Source: Rhabditophanes sp. KR3021
Lineage: Eukaryota > Nematoda > Chromadorea > Rhabditida > Alloionematidae
Direction of reading: 5' to 3'
Assembly: GCA_963281155.1 (NCBI GenBank)
Contig: CAUJLY010000001.1
Span: 186,001-250,000, forward strand
DNA: 64,000 nt
The notes beneath the pieces are model-generated. The model was not told where the DNA came from and made no database searches. It saw nothing but the letters and a program-made list of their open reading frames with translations. This document shows positions 59,975 to 64,000 of the stretch, piece after piece. The position numbers were made by a program, and so were the translations under genes. How positions within the stretch are numbered: the stretch's first letter is position 1; every line of letters starts with the position of its first letter.

Positions 59975-61230
59975 CCTATTAATATATGTATATAATTTAA
60001 TATATGGATTCTATAATATCAAAATATGTTATAGAAAAGTATGTATGTAAATTGAAAAAATATTGGAAAATAAATCAATTTGAGATAGGTCAACTTTTCG
60101 AATAAGGCATAAAGGTTGTATCGTATAAAAGTACAACAAAAACAACAACAACCATAATATATCGATATCTTTTAACAGCATCAAAGTGTTACTAGAAGAG
60201 TGGGGACCCCAAAATTGAACATTATTTAGTTGCATCTACATTTATTCGTAAATTGAAAAGAGCAAGATAGTGTGTGTGGTTAGTGATAGACGGGGAGCGG
60301 GGAACTGAGTAGAATGATTAAATTTATAGATGTAGTTTAAAATAGAATGGTGGTGGCAATAAGTTTTGGTACAAATTGTGGTTTAATCGTTCCATCAATT
60401 AACTTAATATTTGGAATTGTTTATGGTAGTATTAAAGTATGTGACAAAAATGAACGCAAAAATGAAGGAGTAGTCGATAAGAAACGTCTTGTAGCAGTTT
60501 TTTGTTATCACATGTTGTGATAAGCAAATAGAAAGCATCTATTAAAAATGCATTCATAAAAAAGGAACATGTTGTCCAAATAAATTGCCCAATCAAAGAC
60601 ATCAAAAATGAGGTTCTGATATATTTTTACATCAAGCTATAATACTTGCTTCAACCAAATTTATATTACACGCATCTAATATATCTTGATTTGAGATGTT
60701 AATCTAATTAAATTATAAATAAAATTACCAGCTATTTGCAATTAAACTAGTTTTATCAATTTATTCTAAATATAAAAGTATACTATCATAAATATATGAG
60801 AATGCTAGTCATTACGAACTTTCCGTTTTGTTGGGGTGATAAACTATACGGTTTGTTGTTACTTTTATTGTATAGTGATTGTATAGATTGGTGTATATTT
60901 TGTATAATTAGACTAATGCACTTGATAAGGAATTGTTTTTTGGAGTCTATTTATATCTGGTAATAGGTTTGTCTATCTTATTAGTATATTTTAGTATTCA
61001 ATGTAGGCAGATAATAAATACACTTCATTCATCAATCATCCACTTCCTAGGAGTAAATCATTTACATTGACAGAAATGTCAAGCAATTCAATTGATTAAT
61101 AAGGGCATCAACTTTTATTTTTTAATTGGCACCATAGATATGAAAAAGGAAAGGATGTATTTTTAAAGTTTATAGATAATAAAATATTTGAAATAATATG
61201 TAAAAGTAAAGTTAAGAAGTTATAAAAAAA
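59975..61230. other. Intergenic, no gene seen
   Basis: 1.3 kb AT-rich spacer, promoter side of FZR1. Only low-complexity short frames. Nothing recognised. Confidence 0.6.
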
Positions 61231-61956
61231 TTAGATATTCAATTCCGCTCTTAATTTTGCGTGAACAATGTCATCTTCTTCGTCATCTTCGAATTCGATC
61301 GAGTCACAGGATGAGATTCCAGATGTCGATCTGGTAGGAGTAGATTGTTGGTTGCATTTTAGCTTGAGACTTTTAATAGTCAGCACTGATTCTTCATGCG
61401 CACGCAACATATCAGCTATTTGTTTTTTTAAAAGATACTCATTTTCGGCAGATGCTAAGTAAACTTCATTTAATTGTTGTTTGTAGATGTCGGAATAATT
61501 GCATGCCTGGTGGAACTTGGCCTTGTAATAATTTACCTTGTCAGTAAGTACTTTTATTTGTTCCCCAGCTTCACTTAAATGGTCACTTTGATGTTGGTGG
61601 AAACTGTCTGTGTCACTGGCAACTAAATCACTGTTACTATTTATTTGTCTCAGAGTCCTCGTCAACTGAGCGGCATTTCTTTGAGATCTGGAGATGCGAT
61701 TGATGTTTTTGCGAGAAGATTTTGTTCTTTCAGACAAAGTATTTTCTTCCCCACAATTGATGGGGGATTGGGTCGAATTTGGGAAGAAACGAACATTTCT
61801 ACCGCATTCAGACTTTGTGCCGTTTTTGTGGATATTAGCACGAGGTTTGGAAACTTTGTAAGCGGCAGTTGGTTCATAGACACAATTATCGCCCTCATAA
61901 CATGACTTCTTAGAAGGTTTCATATTCTTGTAAATGTTCTTGAAAAAATCCATCAT
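61231..61956 (-). CDS. Coiled-coil protein of unknown family
   Basis: Single exon, 241 aa. Residues 1-125 are basic and polar (KNINRISRSQRNAAQL). Residues 130-205 form a predicted coiled coil (AGEQIKVLTDKVNYYKAKF ... LLKKQIADMLRAHEESVLTIKSLKLK), and the tail is Ser/Thr-rich then strongly acidic (EFEDDEEDD). No signal peptide or transmembrane segment. Probably a structural or adaptor protein in cytoplasm or nucleus; no family recognised. Two Met codons start the frame. Confidence 0.7.
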   Translation of the reverse strand: MMDFFKNIYKNMKPSKKSCYEGDNCVYEPTAAYKVSKPRANIHKNGTKSECGRNVRFFPNSTQSPINCGEENTLSERTKSSRKNINRISRSQRNAAQLTRTLRQINSNSDLVASDTDSFHQHQSDHLSEAGEQIKVLTDKVNYYKAKFHQACNYSDIYKQQLNEVYLASAENEYLLKKQIADMLRAHEESVLTIKSLKLKCNQQSTPTRSTSGISSCDSIEFEDDEEDDIVHAKLRAELNI

Positions 61957-63170
61957 ACAAATAGTGAATAAATAGATTGAAATAAAAAAGTTAAACTTTC
62001 AAGGGCACAATAATATAAATAACGTTGTATTTATTTATATTAATAAGTTATGATGCAAGTATTAGACAACTTTATGCAAACAAACAATTTAAGTATATTA
62101 CGAACCAGAAACACGTAATTGGCTAAAGCAAAAGATTAAATCTTTGACGTTAGCTGGGGAGGATTGGTGAGAATGATTTGAATTAGGTAAATTATTTCTT
62201 TATATAGGTTTTCCAAATAGGCAACCACACCTACTATTTAATAACAAGAATGCCTTCAGACGCCAATAAAACAAGGCTTGTTCGAACTTATTTAAACATG
62301 AGAAAAAGATAGGACAGTATCAGAAAGGGATGTGAAAAAAGTTCCACTATCTACGCAATTCTACCAAAATACCTTACTTCCAAGTTGTAGATCCCAAAAA
62401 GCCGAAAAGAAAAGAAGCGTGTCTATGTTTGTAGTGAAATGTTGATGAGAAAATATTGTAGTACCTTATCTATGATGTCGTAAAGTTCATAATATAGGCA
62501 ATATTAAAGACAAATGTTGTAATAAAAATGCAACTTATCTTTACCAACTCCTCACTTGTAAATTGTTTTAATTGGACTGATATATGGCGATATTTGTTGA
62601 TCATTTTATTAGATAAGGATTTAATAAAGTGTCCACAGATTGCCTACAACAAATATCTATTTAGCTTGATGATTGAGTTTGGCATAGTTCGCTGCTTTGA
62701 CAGTAAATTAAAGGTGATAATAATTTGGGATTTAAATGTGACTGAATTTAAATGTCAGCTGATAATTGTAATATCACATGTGTGAATCAGTTGGTATAAA
62801 TGATAGAAAATGATCATTGTCGGAGTTTTCAAATGCTAGGGGTTTATTTTTAAGAATATCTGTGTTGGTTCGAATGTTCAATTACCCAACTCGAATCGTG
62901 TTTAAGTATTGTATGTACTTGACAACAGTTACATCATAATCTTTGTACCTGAATGTTGGTGTCTTGATTAAGAGGGACGTTAAATCCTTGTTTTGTTTGA
63001 TGTTAACGATTATTGTTTTTGATGTTTATAAAATTTGAATTTTTATGACGCAATTATAAAAGTTCCATACAATTGCATTTGTTTAGGTGCAATTACTAAT
63101 ACATCTAATTCCAATCTATTTCGTTGTCGTTTACATCTTTTGCATTTTTTAGTAATCCCTTTTATAATAG
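61957..63170. other. Divergent intergenic region
   Basis: 1.2 kb between the coiled-coil gene and the PAQR gene. TGCATTTTTTAG (63141-63152) lies 18 nt before the PAQR start, another unpaired acceptor-like site. No gene; the frame at 62528-62785 looks spurious. Confidence 0.55.
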
Positions 63171-64000
63171 ATGAAACCAGGAATCAGCGTCGAAACCTTA
63201 ACAACACTCCTCTCCTCAGAGAAAGAAGAAGCAACCCAAGGTGAGGAAGAAGACGAATACGAGGAAATGATATTTTTGGAGAAGGAAAGAGCAATTGCTG
63301 AAGATTGTTTCTCTATTGATTCTTTTAATTCAAACTTCTCCGACAAAATAGACGAAGACATTTTGGAGACATTTAGAACAAAATCTCACAAAAACATCAA
63401 ATCATTCTTTGCTCTCTTTCCGAAGCTGATCCATTTTTCAGAGCTTCCACATTGGTTACAGGATAATGAGTTTATCAAGCATGGATACAGAGCCCCTGCC
63501 GAATCTCTAAAACAAGTTTGCTTGTCTTTAATTCAATTTCACAATGAATCTATCAATGTGTGGACACATATAGTTGGCTCACTTTCGTTCATAGCGATGG
63601 CAGTTTGGTTTATGACAAGACCATTTGTGGATGTTCCAGGAACTTCAAAATTAATATTTTTACCTTTCTTTGTCGGGGCGACGTTATGTATGGGTTGTTC
63701 AGCAGCCTTTCACTTAGTCTTTTTTAAATCCAAAGCTGTAGGAGCCTTTTTTGCTAAATTGGATTATTCAGGAATAGCCTTGTTAATTATAGGTATGTTC
63801 AGATGGTAAATATATGCTAATTAATTTGATTTAGGTTCCTTTATTCCTTGGATATATTATGCCTTCAATTGCTGGCCAAGTCTGATTAAATTTTATATGA
63901 TATCAATTATTGTGATGGGAGTTGCAGCTATCATAGTGTCGTTGTTTGAGAAATTTGCCCAACCAAAGTACAGGCCTTTGAGAGCAGGTATTTTTCTAGT
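63171..64000 (+). CDS. Adiponectin-receptor-like PAQR, 5' part
   Basis: Exons 63171..63792 and 63835..63987, continuing past the window (donor GCAG/GTATTT). An acidic N-terminal domain (about 1-100) precedes ELPHWLQDNEFIKHGYRAP, NESINVWTHIVG and TM helices; CSAAFHLVF carries the zinc-binding His of TM2-3, and LDYSGIALLIIG is joined by splicing to SFIPWIYYAF. PAQRs are seven-TM proteins with cytoplasmic N-terminus and a zinc-dependent ceramidase-like site; nematode PAQR-1/2 keep membrane fluidity in balance. The last helices with the two other zinc His residues are outside the window. Confidence 0.93.

Noticed and set aside
62528..62785. 85-codon + frame
   Set aside because: AT-rich random-looking composition, no context or homology.
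62868..62900. GGTTCGAAT-like match suggesting a tRNA B box
   Set aside because: No A box, acceptor stem or anticodon arm can be placed around it.

Overview
The window is eukaryotic nuclear DNA and almost certainly comes from a nematode. It is AT-rich. Coding sequence is cut by very short GT-AG introns, mostly 40-50 bp. Several start codons sit just downstream of an unpaired TTTTCAG-like acceptor, as expected for spliced-leader trans-splicing. The gene set includes worm-type chemoreceptors (Srx, Srv/Srg and Str-superfamily-like), an ET-module protein, a MOLO-1/TPM-type membrane protein, a CHK-domain kinase-like gene and a probable insulin-like peptide. The species cannot be named from sequence alone.

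Layout. 0-9.6 kb: 5' end of a neprilysin-type peptidase (-), a C1GALT1-like glycosyltransferase (-), REV1 polymerase (-), a chemoreceptor (+) whose 3' end overlaps an insulin-like peptide gene (-), and an M17 leucyl aminopeptidase (+). 10-20.7 kb: two paralogous secreted/surface proteins (-), an ET-module GPI-type protein (-), a globin with a myristoylation-type N-terminus (+), and an eight-exon TPM-domain membrane protein (-) whose largest intron holds a GC-richer block with reading frames on the opposite strand. 20.7-24.9 kb is a gene desert. 24.9-37.3 kb: a hypothetical gene, a chemoreceptor with no visible donor at its last intron, a carnitine acyltransferase, an unknown coiled protein, an Srx receptor, a decayed third member of the secreted family, and a chemoreceptor beside its own dead segmental copy. 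37.9-51.4 kb is mostly housekeeping: TRA2-type splicing factor, an AT-hook helical protein, a CHK kinase-like gene, a secreted protein, a short APC-type armadillo protein and an ABCC/MRP transporter. 51.9-56.4 kb holds three more chemoreceptors. 58-64 kb: FZR1/CDH1 (APC/C activator), a coiled-coil protein and the 5' part of an adiponectin-receptor-like PAQR.

Functional links are loose, as usual in animal genomes. Genome maintenance and cell cycle (REV1, FZR1, the AT-hook protein, the APC-like protein), lipid and energy metabolism (carnitine acyltransferase, PAQR, possible insulin-like peptide) and chemosensation (seven receptors plus one pseudogene) are interspersed. Exon structures below come from splice-site reading and frame continuity. 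Every multi-exon model given with a full exon list sums to a multiple of three.
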